From NCBI GenBank assembly GCA_036557225.1, contig DATBHX010000055.1:124001-188000 (forward strand): DNA of 64,000 nt, given 5' to 3'. The notes under the pieces were generated by a model. The model saw nothing but the letters and a program-made list of their open reading frames with translations. It made no database searches and had not been told where the DNA came from. This stretch comes from Angelobacter sp036557225 (lineage in GTDB: Bacteria; Acidobacteriota; Terriglobia; Terriglobales; Acidobacteriaceae). The position numbers and the translations under genes were made by a program. Positions 63,329-64,000 of this stretch are shown piece by piece. Each line of letters begins with the position of its first letter. The first letter of the stretch is position 1.

Positions 63329-64000
63329 TTAGTTCACAAAGCGGCGCATCCGGATATTCATCACAATTCCCAGCGCCAGAAACATGAACAATACTGAGGA
63401 GCCTCCATAGCTCATCAGCGGCAAAGGAATGCCGGTGACAGGCATAAAGCCGACCACCATACCAACGTTGACCAGGATGTGAAAGAGCAAGACTGCCACC
63501 ACACCCATCACCACAAAACCTCCCGCGCTATCGGGCGCGGTCTGGGCGTTGTGGATCAAACGCAGTAATACCATGAAGTATAACAGCAGCAGCCCCAATG
63601 CGCCTACAAAGCCGTGCTCTTCTGACCAGGCGGCAAAAATGAAGTCGGTATGCGGCTCAGGCAGGAAAGACCCCTGTGTTTGCGAGCCTTTACGCACACC
63701 TTTGCCGGTAAGCCCGCCGGAACCGACCGCGATCTTGGATTGCTCAAGTTGATACCCCGACCCCCGTCCGTCGACCTCAGGGTGAAGAAAACTGGTCAGT
63801 CTGTCCTTCTGGTACTGCTTGATCAGGTGGATGCGCGGCCCGTAGATCCATACCGTCGGCATCAGCACCCCGGCAATCACCAGAATGATGGCTGCATGGC
63901 GAAACTGAATACCCCCAAGGAACAACCCCATCACCGCAACAGGAATATAAGTCAGCGCCGTGCCGAGATCGGGCTGCTTCAACACCAGCAGCATGGGAAC
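63329..64000 (-). CDS. rodA: Rod-shape peptidoglycan glycosyltransferase RodA, C-terminal part
   Basis: The gene runs off the right edge, so only about the last 223 residues are seen. They contain the SEDS-family signatures LVLKQPDLGTAL, the extracytoplasmic loop GSGYQLEQSKIAVGSGGLTG with the following KGSQTQGSFLPEPHTDFIFA, then HILVNVGMVVGFMPVTGIPL and PLMSYGGSS. RodA polymerises glycan strands for cell elongation with a class B PBP. The LPEPHTDFIFA and PLMSYGGSS forms fit RodA better than FtsW. Its upstream partners (mreBCD, mrdA) would lie beyond the window. Confidence 0.93.
   Translation of the reverse strand, partial: VPMLLVLKQPDLGTALTYIPVAVMGLFLGGIQFRHAAIILVIAGVLMPTVWIYGPRIHLIKQYQKDRLTSFLHPEVDGRGSGYQLEQSKIAVGSGGLTGKGVRKGSQTQGSFLPEPHTDFIFAAWSEEHGFVGALGLLLLYFMVLLRLIHNAQTAPDSAGGFVVMGVVAVLLFHILVNVGMVVGFMPVTGIPLPLMSYGGSSVLFMFLALGIVMNIRMRRFVN

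Overview
The window looks like a chromosomal segment of an Acidobacteriota genome, most likely from the Terriglobia/Koribacter side. The best markers are two tandem acidobacterial duplicated orphan permeases behind a PadR repressor, a bactofilin-methyltransferase pair, a DUF5818-like secreted protein, a Ysc84/SYLF lipid-binding protein, and an RNase E/G enlarged by a very long charged insertion. Coding density is high and base composition is fairly even. I see no rRNA, no convincing tRNA, no CRISPR array, no transposase, no integrase and no phage gene, so this is ordinary chromosome rather than an island.

Layout. 1-13.2 kb: a cut-off SYLF gene, a LuxR-type regulator with a degenerate receiver domain, a secreted Gly-Tyr repeat protein, two coupled giant DUF3857/transglutaminase-like exported proteins (one with a full catalytic triad, one without), a small membrane protein, an ECF-like sigma factor, a methyltransferase with bactofilin, a possible structured RNA, and an exported protein of unknown function. 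13.5-18.2 kb: a DUF5818-like protein, a two-gene glycosyltransferase operon (GT39, then HpnI-like GT2/GT21) on the minus strand, and an exported unknown. 18.4-24.8 kb: a RIC/hemerythrin iron-sulfur repair protein facing a complete respiratory formate dehydrogenase operon (fdnG-fdnH-fdnI-fdhE). Its catalytic subunit reads through an in-frame TGA as selenocysteine, with a SECIS-like hairpin just downstream.

25-33.8 kb, plus strand: fabI, a small membrane protein, thiE, three APC amino-acid permeases, bifunctional NAD(P)HX epimerase/dehydratase and tsaE. 33.8-37.9 kb: a small lipoprotein, a frameshifted VOC gene, a three-repeat Ig-like exported protein, an aldo/keto reductase, a 65-residue unknown protein and an intact VOC protein. 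37.9-47.4 kb, minus strand: accB-accC, an M24 peptidase, and the type IV pilus assembly operon pilM-N-O-P-Q preceded by a small excisionase-type HTH protein.

47.8-53.6 kb: padR plus two ADOP permeases, with a perfect palindrome lying between the -35 and -10 boxes of padR. 53.8-55.1 kb: a pirin and a DoxX gene, each with the same TTTGATGTCAAA palindrome upstream. This looks like a small regulon, and a MarR-type regulator encoded about 4 kb away is one candidate regulator. 55.2-64 kb: a metallophosphoesterase with an Ig-like tail, a membrane-fused spermidine-synthase-like protein, the MarR gene, RNase E/G and the 3' part of rodA.

No wholly new multi-gene system stands out. The observations most worth following up are the pirin/DoxX shared operator, the selenoprotein formate dehydrogenase with its Ala/Pro-rich insert, the roughly 530-residue insertion with a repeated LPGES..KY motif inside RNase E/G, the insertion inside NnrD, the active/inactive transglutaminase-like pair, two candidate structured RNAs with their own terminators, and two copies of a palindromic intergenic element.
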